Source: CAYRKQ01 sp964424985
Lineage (GTDB): Bacteria; Patescibacteriota; Saccharimonadia; Saccharimonadales; UBA7683
Direction of reading: 5' to 3'
Length of the DNA: 29,653 nucleotides
Assembly: GCA_964424985.1 (NCBI GenBank)
Contig: CAYRKQ010000010.1
Span: 1-29,653 of the forward strand
Shown piece by piece: positions 16,561-23,981 of the stretch (the first letter of the stretch is position 1; the number at the start of each line of letters is the position of its first letter). The notes beneath the pieces were generated by a model. It was not told the DNA's origin and searched no databases. It worked only from the letters and a program-made list of their open reading frames with translations. A program made the position numbers and the translations under genes.

Positions 16561-16665
16561 CTTTTCCACCCAACCACCTAAAAACCGAGAGGAAGATAGC
16601 TTTTTAGTCCTTGCGTGACGAGGATGTTTGAGTCCGCCGCGGCGGATGATGCGAAAGAAGTTGAA

Positions 16666-16715
16666 AAGCTGCGCTTCAGATGATTGACTGGATCCTGAAT
16701 CAAGTTCAGGATGAC
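16666..16715 (+). repeat. 50-bp sequence repeated exactly at 26918-26967, ending in the palindromic element
   Basis: The last 27 bp (16689-16715) are the dispersed palindrome whose arms read ATCCTGAA and TTCAGGAT and which ends in GATGAC. The preceding 23 bp (AAGCTGCGCTTCAGATGATT and on) are also identical at the second site. Upstream of both sites lie related GAGGATGT/TGAG-containing stretches, so a longer degenerate unit is probably shared. The stretch 16561-16721 holds no gene. Confidence 0.85.
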
Positions 16716-16721
16716 AAGATA

Positions 16722-17342
16722 TTAGCTTATAGTAAGGGGCTGTACGGTGAGTTGCTCAGGAAGCTGCTTTACCTTGTACTTCTCTACTGCCTCTTCGACT
16801 GGAGCACTCAGTTCTTTAGTGAAAGCCTCCAGCCCAACTGGAGCAACTTCGTACTTCAAGCCGTCTTCAGCGAAGAAGACTGGTATAACAAGTTTCGGCT
16901 CAACCGCACGCACCACGGCCGCTGCTCCAATGCCATCAAGCGTGTAACCATTGCCTCCAACTGGAATAATGACAATATCAACCAACCCAATACTCTCTAG
17001 CTGATCTTCACTAAGCTTTTCATTTATATTGCCCACCACAAGAACAGTCGCTTCACTAGATGTGCACCTATACATGGTTGCCGATTTGTCACCACTCGCT
17101 CCCTGAAAAGCCTGTGTGGCAACCCCTTTTACGGAAATGTCTTCAAACTCATATTCACCCGGTCTATCGACTATAAACAGCCCTTCAATCTGTTTAGGTG
17201 CAAATTGAGCCAGCGTGGCAAGCGCCAACGTCATTTTTTTATCGGCCTTTAGTGATGTCACATCAGAAACTGGATCAACAACAATGTGTGATTTTTTAGT
17301 GATAATTTTTACCGATGTTCCACCTTGATACTGAATTTCCAT
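16722..17342 (-). CDS. metallo-beta-lactamase-fold protein lacking the HxHxDH metal site
   Basis: The 206-residue protein aligns in outline with UlaG-like MBL-fold hydrolases: VVDPVSDVTSL near 21-31, DRPGEYEF near 59-66, VDIVIIPVGGNGYTLDGIGAAAVV near 120-143, and EPKLVIPVFF near 147-156. Where the family has the HxHxDH zinc motif there is only TLALATLAQFAP, and the late metal His (usually IPMHY) is Phe. It is therefore probably not a metal hydrolase and may be a structural or binding version. AGGAG precedes the ATG by about 8 nt, and the gene follows the winged-helix gene by 11 nt, so the two form an operon. Confidence 0.8.
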   Translation of the reverse strand: MEIQYQGGTSVKIITKKSHIVVDPVSDVTSLKADKKMTLALATLAQFAPKQIEGLFIVDRPGEYEFEDISVKGVATQAFQGASGDKSATMYRCTSSEATVLVVGNINEKLSEDQLESIGLVDIVIIPVGGNGYTLDGIGAAAVVRAVEPKLVIPVFFAEDGLKYEVAPVGLEAFTKELSAPVEEAVEKYKVKQLPEQLTVQPLTIS

Positions 17343-17353
17343 GCCTAGCGCTC

Positions 17354-17956
17354 CTATTTATGTTCCTGATATTTCTTAATTAACCCACTGGCGTCCGTCA
17401 ATACCGTATGCTTGCCGCTCAGAAGTGAAACAGTAAATCGATCTTTAATATCCATACGATACCTAAACTCACTCTCCGAGACTACCGTGTAGGCAATGGC
17501 ACTACCCTCTTCAACTTCAACCGTTTTCATCAACTTCTCAAGTTTCTGCTTATTAGCTGAGCCTACGAGCAGCAAATCAACATCTGAACCCTGGCGACCC
17601 ACCAACTTACCGGTGACAACTACACTATCGAACGAACCAACCGACTGCAATCGCTTAAGCAGGTCTTTTTGAGAGGCTGGTGACACATCCTGTTGTGGAA
17701 GTTCAACTGAAAAAATCGATTGCAGAGCTTTAAAATGTTTATACCCTTGATTTACCTCGTAGTACAACTTATTGTTCACACTGTCGGAAGTTACAATGCC
17801 AATGCCCATTAAGTTCGAAAGTTCCCGACGTACCGAGTTAATTTGTTCGTCAATCTTGCGAGTGATCTCGCGCACATAAAATGACCTCCCTGGGTTTGCC
17901 AGGAAAAGTTGAAGAAGTTTTACCCTCGTTTTTGAACCAAATAACTGCTCAATCAT
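17354..17956 (-). CDS. winged-helix protein with a nucleotidyltransferase-like domain
   Basis: Residues 1-70 form a winged helix (FYVREITRKIDEQINSVRRELSNL is the likely recognition segment, about 26-49). Residues about 95-165 resemble the minimal nucleotidyltransferase (MNT) fold, with GSDVDLLLVG giving Asp125 and Asp127. The usual leading GS of the GSxxR motif is altered to VTGKLVGRQ, so catalysis is uncertain. Proteins of this architecture act as transcription regulators or relate to HEPN-MNT pairs; no HEPN partner is adjacent. It precedes the MBL-fold gene and probably controls or works with it. TACAAT preceded by TGC lies 7 nt before the ATG, implying a leaderless message. Confidence 0.78.
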   Translation of the reverse strand: MIEQLFGSKTRVKLLQLFLANPGRSFYVREITRKIDEQINSVRRELSNLMGIGIVTSDSVNNKLYYEVNQGYKHFKALQSIFSVELPQQDVSPASQKDLLKRLQSVGSFDSVVVTGKLVGRQGSDVDLLLVGSANKQKLEKLMKTVEVEEGSAIAYTVVSESEFRYRMDIKDRFTVSLLSGKHTVLTDASGLIKKYQEHK

Positions 17957-17963
17957 CTTACTG

Positions 17964-17972
17964 ATTGTAGCA
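17964..17972 (-). promoter_or_regulatory. leaderless promoter of the winged-helix/MBL operon
   Basis: TGC-TACAAT on the minus strand (17972-17964). Seven nt separate it from the ATG at 17956, so the transcript should begin at or next to the A of ATG. Confidence 0.55.
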
Positions 17973-17989
17973 AATAGTGTTCAATCTAG

Positions 17990-18709
17990 CTAGCGGGGTC
18001 GTTTGGCTGCTACGAGAGCCGCGCGGCGCTCGAAGTCATCATCCAGTTGTTCAAGTACCGTATTGTCGCCACTCAATTTTAAAGCTCGTTTAATAAGCTC
18101 GTCGGCAAACTGGGGATTTTTAGCAAGCATGGGACCGTGAAGATACGAACCGAAGACATTATGGTACACTGCACCTTCATCTAACGACCCGCCATTGTTA
18201 CCAGCGCCTTTTATAACCCTCCCTAGTGGTTTCACGCCAGATCCGAGGGTAGTGCGACCAGAGTGGTTCTCAAAGCCAACCAGCTTGCCCCACTCGCTCT
18301 CCACCACTACGTTGCCAATAAGTCGCTCGTCACCTGCCCGAGTTTCAATATCTAGCAAGCCAATACCCTTAATTTCGTGTTCATCACTAACTATGAACTT
18401 GTTTCCAAAAAGCTGATAGAGGCCGCAAATCATCAACATCACCGTGCCTTTTTCTGCCATCTCTAGTAGTACTTCTTTATTTTTAAGTAGATCACCTTGA
18501 ACAACATCTTGGTTTGAATCTTGGCCGCCGCCGCCAATCAATATATCAACCTTAGTAGATCTGAGCATAGCCGCGGTATCTATAGGAACATATTCAACCT
18601 TCATTCCTCGAGACTCCAGACGATAACGAAGCGTAATAATATTACCCATATCCCCATAGACATTCATCTGCTTAGGATACAGATGTCCAATTGTAATTAC
18701 CTGTTTCAT
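17990..18709 (-). CDS. gatD: lipid II isoglutaminyl synthase glutaminase subunit GatD
   Basis: The 239-residue class I glutamine amidotransferase of the CobB/CobQ type has its nucleophile at Cys95 (MLMICGLYQLFG) and a catalytic His at 191 (GSYLHGPMLAKNP). It frees ammonia that MurT uses to convert the D-Glu of lipid II stem peptide to D-isoglutamine, as in Gram-positive bacteria. The oxyanion-type GGGGQD segment (59-64) is also present. It starts at ATG with AGGGGAG upstream. It lies 103 bp after murT on the same strand, and the two surely act as a complex. Confidence 0.93.
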   Translation of the reverse strand: MKQVITIGHLYPKQMNVYGDMGNIITLRYRLESRGMKVEYVPIDTAAMLRSTKVDILIGGGGQDSNQDVVQGDLLKNKEVLLEMAEKGTVMLMICGLYQLFGNKFIVSDEHEIKGIGLLDIETRAGDERLIGNVVVESEWGKLVGFENHSGRTTLGSGVKPLGRVIKGAGNNGGSLDEGAVYHNVFGSYLHGPMLAKNPQFADELIKRALKLSGDNTVLEQLDDDFERRAALVAAKRPR

Positions 18710-18812
18710 AAAGACTCTCCCCTAAAGTTATCCTTACTTCTGATCAGGTCGAGGACAGGAATGACATGCAAAAAAACTAAGATCCAAGCTCTAAGCTCTG
18801 AGATCTGATACC

Positions 18813-20096
18813 CTACCATATGCGAGGCACCTTTCCATATTTTGCTAACGCAGCACGCACTTCATAAAGAGCGGTGTACGTAGGAATAATGGTAGTATTC
18901 TTAGCGGCGCTTTGCATAAGGCGTGCTACTGCTTTACTAACATCTGTTTCAACTTCTGTTTGCAGCCCATCTTGTTTTAAGCGAACTGCCATGTCATAAG
19001 CTCGAATTCCGCTGCATAAAATAGTTGTTGACGATGGCACCACATCTTTGAAGACAACATCCCACAGCCATGAAACATCTCGCCCATCCGCAAACTGGTC
19101 GTTCACCACAAAAAGAATGTGTTCATTTGTTTTTCCGGCTACGAATGTTTCTAAGTTGTGGGTAAGACCGCTCGGGTTCTTCACCAGTGCCACCGTAATA
19201 TTTTTATTACTCAAGTGCAGCTTTTCACCCCGGCCAAACGGAGTATCCATTGTTTTAATTGCAACAGACATCTTTTTGTAATCCTCTGGTTCAAGCTGTG
19301 AAAGAAGCGAAACGACCCCGCAGACGTTTACCGCATTATGGAAACCAAGAATGGGAATAGTTACTTCAATCTGTTCTTGCTTATGTTTTATGGTTACATG
19401 CTGCAAGTCACCCTCTTGAGCAACCTGTGCTACCTGAAAGTCTACCAGATGTTGTTGGGACTCATCATTCGTATACATATTGTGCTCACCACGTAGTTTA
19501 TGTGTTATATTTTCGACAACACCAAATGATACCGTCTGTACTTTTTGGGCTGCCACCTGCTGCGCTGCAGCCACTAAACGAGAGTCCGTTGCATTATAGA
19601 TAAAATTATCTGCGCTTACCGCTGCACTCTTAATGAGTTCAGCGGTGGCGTCAATTTCTCCATAGCGATCGAGTTGATCTCGCAGTACATTGAGACCGAG
19701 CAAGCTATGAATCTTAAGACCTTTTGCAAACTTTGGTGCATACGCCTCATCCATTTCAAACACGAACCAATCAGTTTCTTTCAGCGAACCAAATAACGTC
19801 ATATCGGTAATGACGGCCGAGATGAGACCGCGTGTCATATTACTGCCAGTTGAGTTAGTGACTACTCGTCTGCCACCAGCTCTCAAGGCATGCACCACCA
19901 TCTTTGTAGACGTGGTTTTACCATTCGTACCCGTAATGAGTACAATTTTGTGTTCAACGGGCCTTAAAACGTTGTGAAGAAAGCTCGGTGAAAGTGTTTC
20001 GACAATTAACCCAGGTAAGGCCGAAGCGTTCTTACCCAGTAGTCTAAGTAGCTTAACCAGCAACTTCGTAAAAAATACAATGAGACGTGTGTACAT
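18813..20096 (-). CDS. murT: lipid II isoglutaminyl synthase ligase subunit MurT
   Basis: The 427-residue Mur-ligase-family protein activates the lipid II glutamate with ATP and accepts ammonia from GatD. Seen: an N-terminal hydrophobic segment (1-20), P-loop GTNGKTT (56-62), FEMDEAY in the central domain, the GFHNAVNVCGV hinge, and the C-terminal DUF1727 part with DGRDVSWLWD carrying the Asp expected to complete the GatD active site. The Cys4 zinc ribbon found in the central domain of S. aureus and S. pneumoniae MurT is absent; only two isolated Cys occur (in NVCGV and LCSG). TACAAT lies 8 nt before the ATG, implying a leaderless message. Confidence 0.93.
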   Translation of the reverse strand: MYTRLIVFFTKLLVKLLRLLGKNASALPGLIVETLSPSFLHNVLRPVEHKIVLITGTNGKTTSTKMVVHALRAGGRRVVTNSTGSNMTRGLISAVITDMTLFGSLKETDWFVFEMDEAYAPKFAKGLKIHSLLGLNVLRDQLDRYGEIDATAELIKSAAVSADNFIYNATDSRLVAAAQQVAAQKVQTVSFGVVENITHKLRGEHNMYTNDESQQHLVDFQVAQVAQEGDLQHVTIKHKQEQIEVTIPILGFHNAVNVCGVVSLLSQLEPEDYKKMSVAIKTMDTPFGRGEKLHLSNKNITVALVKNPSGLTHNLETFVAGKTNEHILFVVNDQFADGRDVSWLWDVVFKDVVPSSTTILCSGIRAYDMAVRLKQDGLQTEVETDVSKAVARLMQSAAKNTTIIPTYTALYEVRAALAKYGKVPRIW

Positions 20097-20104
20097 CGAC
20101 TACT

Positions 20105-20133
20105 ATTGTAATGGTATCCGTGGACATTGTCAT
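20105..20133 (-). promoter_or_regulatory. murT promoter, -35 box inside a palindromic repeat
   Basis: Minus strand ATGACA (20133-20128), 17-bp spacer, TACAAT (20110-20105). The -35 hexamer coincides with the GTCAT end of the repeat at 20129-20155. Initiation would fall within 1-2 nt of the ATG at 20096. Confidence 0.6.
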
Positions 20134-20192
20134 GCTGAATTAATTTCAGCATCTATTTTTATGACTAGATCCTGAATCAAGTTCAGGATGAC
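20129..20192. repeat. two palindromic elements in opposite orientation between murT and miaA
   Basis: 20129-20155 reads GTCATGCTGAA...TTCAGCATCTA, a diverged inverted copy. 20166-20192 is a direct copy (GATCCTGAA...TTCAGGATGAC). The miaA stop codon lies within the second: its last codons TCA TCC TGA come from the element. Confidence 0.8.
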
Positions 20193-21007
20193 GCATCGGT
20201 AGCAAACTTAACTCCAGATTCTATCAGCTCATCAGAACTCTCAAACCAGTGAATATACGGATTGCGCTTGAACCACGTCATCTGACGCTTGGCCAGCGAC
20301 ATGTCTCGAGAGACAAAAGCCTCTTTAACCTGATGCTCGTCTGCCCCTCCTTCAACATACTGCCTAGCAAGGCGGTAGCCAATACCTGACATCGACTCAT
20401 TCTCCCATCCATATTGCTTTGCCAACGCTTTTACTTCGCTTAAAAAACCATCTTCAAACATTGCCTCGACTCGCGCCTCAATTCTGGCTCGTAGCACCTC
20501 TCGCTGTACTGAAATTCCAAGCACTAATGTATTGCCTCGGAGGGGCTTTTTTCTATCTGATTGATCTGCGTTTGAAAGGTGGCGTGAATTCACCGCATCC
20601 CGCCTGGCATCTTCCGTCGAAAACTGATAATCAAAGAGAACCGAATCTATGTATAGCCCCGTCCCACCGACCATAATTGGTATTTTGCCCTGGCTCCAAA
20701 TTTCATTAATTTTTTCAGTGGCACGTTTTTTAAACTCGGCTGCGCTAAACCGCTCATTAGGATGCACTATATCTAACAGATGATGAGGAACACCCTGTTG
20801 TTCTTTTAACGTTGGCTTAGCAGTTCCGATATCCATACCTCTATAAATAGTGCGCGAGTCCGCACAAATAATTTCGCCATTCACCTGTTTTGCGAGCTCT
20901 ATCCCCGCTGCCGTTTTACCACTAGCAGTCGACCCTAAGATAACCACCAAAGGTGGCGTGGTTGGAGGTTGGAGGTTGGAGGTTGGAGGTTTTTTGCTAT
21001 TCACCAT
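20183..21007 (-). CDS. miaA: tRNA dimethylallyltransferase
   Basis: MiaA adds a dimethylallyl group to A37 of tRNAs reading UNN codons. The 274-residue protein has P-loop GSTASGKT (25-32), ICADSRTIYRGMDIGTAKP, and VGGTGLYIDSVLFD; it is shorter than the ~316 aa of E. coli. Residues 4-19 (SKKPPTSNLQPPTTPP) are not family sequence: they are encoded by four tandem heptamers (20960-20987). The ATG at 21007 lies in another low-complexity stretch and has no clear ribosome binding site; TTG/GTG codons just before VVILGST are alternative starts. The C-terminal SS and stop come from a palindromic repeat. It lies 3 nt after the alkyltransferase-like gene. Confidence 0.93.
   Translation of the reverse strand: MVNSKKPPTSNLQPPTTPPLVVILGSTASGKTAAGIELAKQVNGEIICADSRTIYRGMDIGTAKPTLKEQQGVPHHLLDIVHPNERFSAAEFKKRATEKINEIWSQGKIPIMVGGTGLYIDSVLFDYQFSTEDARRDAVNSRHLSNADQSDRKKPLRGNTLVLGISVQREVLRARIEARVEAMFEDGFLSEVKALAKQYGWENESMSGIGYRLARQYVEGGADEHQVKEAFVSRDMSLAKRQMTWFKRNPYIHWFESSDELIESGVKFATDASS
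20960..20987 (+). repeat. four perfect GGTTGGA heptamers inside the miaA 5' end
   Basis: GGTTGGA occurs at 20960, 20967, 20974 and 20981 without mismatch. Seven is not a multiple of three, so gain or loss of one unit would shift the frame between the ATG (21007) and the MiaA core. Confidence 0.9.
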
Positions 21008-21010
21008 ACA

Positions 21011-21337
21011 CTATTCACTATCCACTAACGGGCTCCAAAGGAGTCCGTTTACGTCCACTTTAAAATCGTCTGACACTTTAACGCCCTCAGCCTCAAGATC
21101 CCTCTTGTGCCCCACTTTACCGCCATAATATCCGGCCGCCAAGCCGCCCTGTTTGTTTACGACCCGTTGCCAAGGTAGATCAGGGTCACCGTAGTGGGCA
21201 ATACCCCCCACAATCCGAGCTGCTCGGGCATTTCCACACAGCGCCGCAATCTGTCCATACGTCATCACCCGTCCAGAAGGGATCTGCGCCACCAACGCAC
21301 ATACTCGCTCACTAAATCCGCCATCAATCTTGTTCAT
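21011..21337 (-). CDS. alkyltransferase-like protein (ATL)
   Basis: From the ATG at 21337 the protein has 108 residues: GRVMTYGQIAALCGNARAARIVGGI is the DNA-binding helix-turn-helix region of the O6-alkylguanine-DNA alkyltransferase family. The active-site PCHRV is replaced by PWQRV (Trp56), the hallmark of ATL proteins, which bind alkylated guanine and hand it to nucleotide excision repair without removing the alkyl group. GGAG lies 7 nt before this ATG; an upstream in-frame start would add 12 residues inside the HAD gene. The start overlaps the HAD gene end by 14 nt. The stop codon lies in a low-complexity TAGTGGATAGTGAATAG stretch shared with the miaA start. Confidence 0.9.
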   Translation of the reverse strand: MNKIDGGFSERVCALVAQIPSGRVMTYGQIAALCGNARAARIVGGIAHYGDPDLPWQRVVNKQGGLAAGYYGGKVGHKRDLEAEGVKVSDDFKVDVNGLLWSPLVDSE

Positions 21338-21935
21338 CAAAATACTCCAGTACTTCTCGCCAGTTTTTAACATGGTGAATCATTTGAGCTTTATGAAACT
21401 TACGATTCCAACCATAATCTCCGAATAATAAAGCTGTTACGCTCCTATCGACTGCTGAATTGCAGTGTTCGTAGTTGTCGTCGATTAGCCACGTAGCACC
21501 GGCCTCGACGCAGGCATCGCCCTTGGTACGACCGTCGTTGTCGTCATGATGCACAAACACAATGTCATCAAATACTTCTGGAAAATTTTTGGTAATCCAT
21601 TCTTTGGTTTTATCTATCCATTTTACTGTCCTCGATGTAACTGCAACTATTTTATATTTTTTATGCAGCTCTGCTATTGCCAGACTTGCATCATTAATAA
21701 CTTTTACGTGATCTTGGCCTACTGCCATGTTGTCACTTAGCCCATCGAACGAAACTAAATGATCAATTTTGTGGTACGCCCACACAGTCTCGTAATAGCG
21801 CCAGTATTCCCCTTCTACGTTGTACTGTTCACGAGTCAGCTCAACACCGCTGGTCTCATTTACGACAAGTCGTAGGGCGTCAGTGCTATCAGCAATGACA
21901 TCGTCAATATCTATGGCAATTGTTTTCTTAGACAT
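21324..21935 (-). CDS. HAD-superfamily 5'(3')-deoxyribonucleotidase-like phosphatase
   Basis: The 203-residue protein carries HAD motif I IDIDDVIAD (Asp9, Asp11), motif II VTSR (around 99-102), a Lys in KTKEWI or RTKGDA for motif III, and motif IV LIDDNYEHC. The cap insertion after motif I (about 25-75) fits the 5'-nucleotidase (NT5C) group. A substrate among nucleotide monophosphates is likely but unproven. The gene follows thrS by 30 nt across a palindromic repeat and overlaps the alkyltransferase-like gene, so it may ride on the thrS transcript. Confidence 0.82.
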   Translation of the reverse strand: MSKKTIAIDIDDVIADSTDALRLVVNETSGVELTREQYNVEGEYWRYYETVWAYHKIDHLVSFDGLSDNMAVGQDHVKVINDASLAIAELHKKYKIVAVTSRTVKWIDKTKEWITKNFPEVFDDIVFVHHDDNDGRTKGDACVEAGATWLIDDNYEHCNSAVDRSVTALLFGDYGWNRKFHKAQMIHHVKNWREVLEYFDEQD

Positions 21936-21948
21936 AGTTTTAAAGGTG

Positions 21949-21975
21949 TGGATCCTGAATCAAGTTCAGGATGAC
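21949..21975 (+). repeat. palindromic element supplying the thrS stop codon
   Basis: TGGATCCTGAATC then AAGTTCAGGATGAC. Read on the minus strand it gives TCA TCC TGA, the last two codons and stop of thrS. Confidence 0.9.
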
Positions 21976-23825
21976 AGCTCCGTCAAAAACCCTTTGAGAT
22001 CAGTTAATTTAACTTTTTGTTCACCGCTTTGCAATCGCACGCTAACTTCGCCGGCTTCCTTATCTTTTGGCCCGATAATCAACTGTACTGGAATCTTCAT
22101 TTCAGTAGCTTCTTTAATTTTCTTACCAAGTGATTCATTTCTCTCATCAACCGAGTAGCGAACCTCGTTATATTTAACCGGTTTCATCAACACCACCTGG
22201 TCAAGCTCCGCCTTAATCTGGTCAACGTAATCTGCAACTGAATCATTAATAGTCAAAATCCGCACCTGCTCCGGCGCCAACCAAAATGGGAACCAACCTG
22301 CAGTTTTTTCAAGCAGTACAACCATGAATCTTTCTAGCGATCCGAGGATGGCCCTATGCACCATAATTGGTGTCTGTTTTTCACCGTTTTCATCAGTATA
22401 TTCAAGCCCAAACCGTTTCGGAGTTGCGAAATCTAGTTGAATCGTAGCCAGCTGTGTTTCGTTACCCATTACAGTTTTATACATGAAGTCCAGTTTCGGT
22501 CCATACAGCGCCGCTTCACCTTCCATCGGCCGAGCGTCGAGACCCTGCTTATCAGCGATCTCTTTGAGTGTTTTTTCAGCCTCACTCCAGTCAGCATCAT
22601 CGCCAATATAAGCGTCTGGAGTTGCTGGGTCACGAAGCGAAAGTGAAACCCAGTGATCCCCGTACATGCCTAATCCTGAATGAACCTCTTTAATGGTTTT
22701 GCAAAAACCATTTATTACCTGTTCAAGATTATCGCGCGTCAAGAATATATGTCCGTCATCAACGGTAAATGATCTTGTTCTTTGCAGGCCACCCATTTGG
22801 CCAGGTTTTTCGTCTCGGTATTGCGGGGTAACCTGCATATAATGAATCGGTAGATCTTTATAACTCCTTGGAGCCGCATTATATATTTGAATATGGTGTG
22901 GGCAATTTACCGGCTTGAGCACAAAATCAATATCGTAGTGACTTTCAACATTAAATAGTTCACCAGAGAATTTTTGAGCATGACCCGATGTTTCATAAAG
23001 TCGTTTTCTAGCAATATGAGGTATCTCCACCTCTTGCGCTCCATATTTAGTGCCGACTTGCCGCATAAGATCAGTTAAGAGGCGCCGAACGACTGTTCCA
23101 CGAGGCGTAAATAATGGCAACCCAGGCCCGACGATATCTGAAAAAACAAACAGATCGAGCTCTTTACCCAACTTACGGTGGTCGCGCTTTTTAGCCTCTT
23201 CCTGCATTTCAAGGTAGTCATCCAGCTCTTTTTGAGTCTCAAATGCCACGCCATACAAGCGCTGCATCTGAGGGTTTTTCTCATTACCTCGCCAGTAAGC
23301 TCCCGCCACCCGCATAAGCTTGAATGTACCAACCTTACCGGTACTTTCTACATGCGGGCCTCTGCATAGATCCGTAAACGATCCGTTAGTGTAAAAAGAT
23401 ACGTTATCAATTTTAGCAACGCCAGGAGTAGCTCCTGCAATTCCGGCCGGTAACGCCGTGCCCATGAGAGCTTCATTAAGCTCCCTCGCCAGTGTCGTAC
23501 CTTCACGTTTCAAATCATTTAACAACTCTTCTTTATAGGGCTGTTTTGCATCTTTTGCCCAAGCAATTGCTTCATCAATCGGCATTTCAGATTTTTCAAA
23601 CTTCTGATCTTCTTTAATTATCTTTACCATCTCAGCTTCAATTTTTGCAAAATCATCTGTTGAGATGGTCACATGTGGAATATCAATATCATAATAAAAG
23701 CCATTTTCTACCACTGGCCCAACGCCCAATTTAGCTTCCGGCCAGAGCGTCGTTACGGCGGTCGCCATAATATGCGCTAAAGAGTGGCGCATTGCATAAA
23801 GTTGGTCTTGATTCTGATCTGCCAT
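21966..23825 (-). CDS. thrS: threonyl-tRNA synthetase without the TGS domain
   Basis: The protein has 619 residues from ATG 23825, chosen because AGAAAGGA precedes it; an upstream ATG (23852) lacks a ribosome binding site. It charges tRNA-Thr. The N-terminal TGS domain of standard ThrRS is missing: the protein opens in the editing domain with HSLAH (His14, His18) and later CRGPH (Cys154, His158), so editing should work. The class II core has the zinc ligands Cys308, His359 and His490 and motif 2 around 337-352 (RDEKPGQMGGLQRTRSF). An extra segment around 100-150 enlarges the editing domain. Expression is probably governed by the T-box leader upstream. The SS-stop end derives from a repeat. 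Confidence 0.97.
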   Translation of the reverse strand: MADQNQDQLYAMRHSLAHIMATAVTTLWPEAKLGVGPVVENGFYYDIDIPHVTISTDDFAKIEAEMVKIIKEDQKFEKSEMPIDEAIAWAKDAKQPYKEELLNDLKREGTTLARELNEALMGTALPAGIAGATPGVAKIDNVSFYTNGSFTDLCRGPHVESTGKVGTFKLMRVAGAYWRGNEKNPQMQRLYGVAFETQKELDDYLEMQEEAKKRDHRKLGKELDLFVFSDIVGPGLPLFTPRGTVVRRLLTDLMRQVGTKYGAQEVEIPHIARKRLYETSGHAQKFSGELFNVESHYDIDFVLKPVNCPHHIQIYNAAPRSYKDLPIHYMQVTPQYRDEKPGQMGGLQRTRSFTVDDGHIFLTRDNLEQVINGFCKTIKEVHSGLGMYGDHWVSLSLRDPATPDAYIGDDADWSEAEKTLKEIADKQGLDARPMEGEAALYGPKLDFMYKTVMGNETQLATIQLDFATPKRFGLEYTDENGEKQTPIMVHRAILGSLERFMVVLLEKTAGWFPFWLAPEQVRILTINDSVADYVDQIKAELDQVVLMKPVKYNEVRYSVDERNESLGKKIKEATEMKIPVQLIIGPKDKEAGEVSVRLQSGEQKVKLTDLKGFLTELSS

Positions 23826-23870
23826 AAACTTCCTTTCTGGCTGTTCTGTCATTTCAAGCTTGCGGTGTCC

Positions 23871-23981
23871 CGTAGCTTAACTCTACGGGATCGAGAAATC
23901 TACTGCAGATCTCTCCACTTCGGTCGAGATGACAAAACTAATTTATTAAATGATTAGTTTCTGAACCAAGTTCAGAATGAC
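23871..23981. repeat. cluster of hairpins and repeat remnants in the thrS leader
   Basis: A perfect 8-bp hairpin TCCCGTAG/CTACGGGA spans 23871-23893. A GAGATGAC-ending block lies near 23913-23932 (CTCCACTTCGGTCGAGATGAC type). A diverged palindromic element CTGAACCAAGTTCAGAATGAC ends at 23981. They lie between the T-box terminator and the thrS start. Confidence 0.6.

Noticed and set aside
21011..21337. O6-methylguanine-DNA methyltransferase (suicide alkyl acceptor)
   Set aside because: The acceptor motif PCHRV is PWQRV, so it is called an alkyltransferase-like protein.
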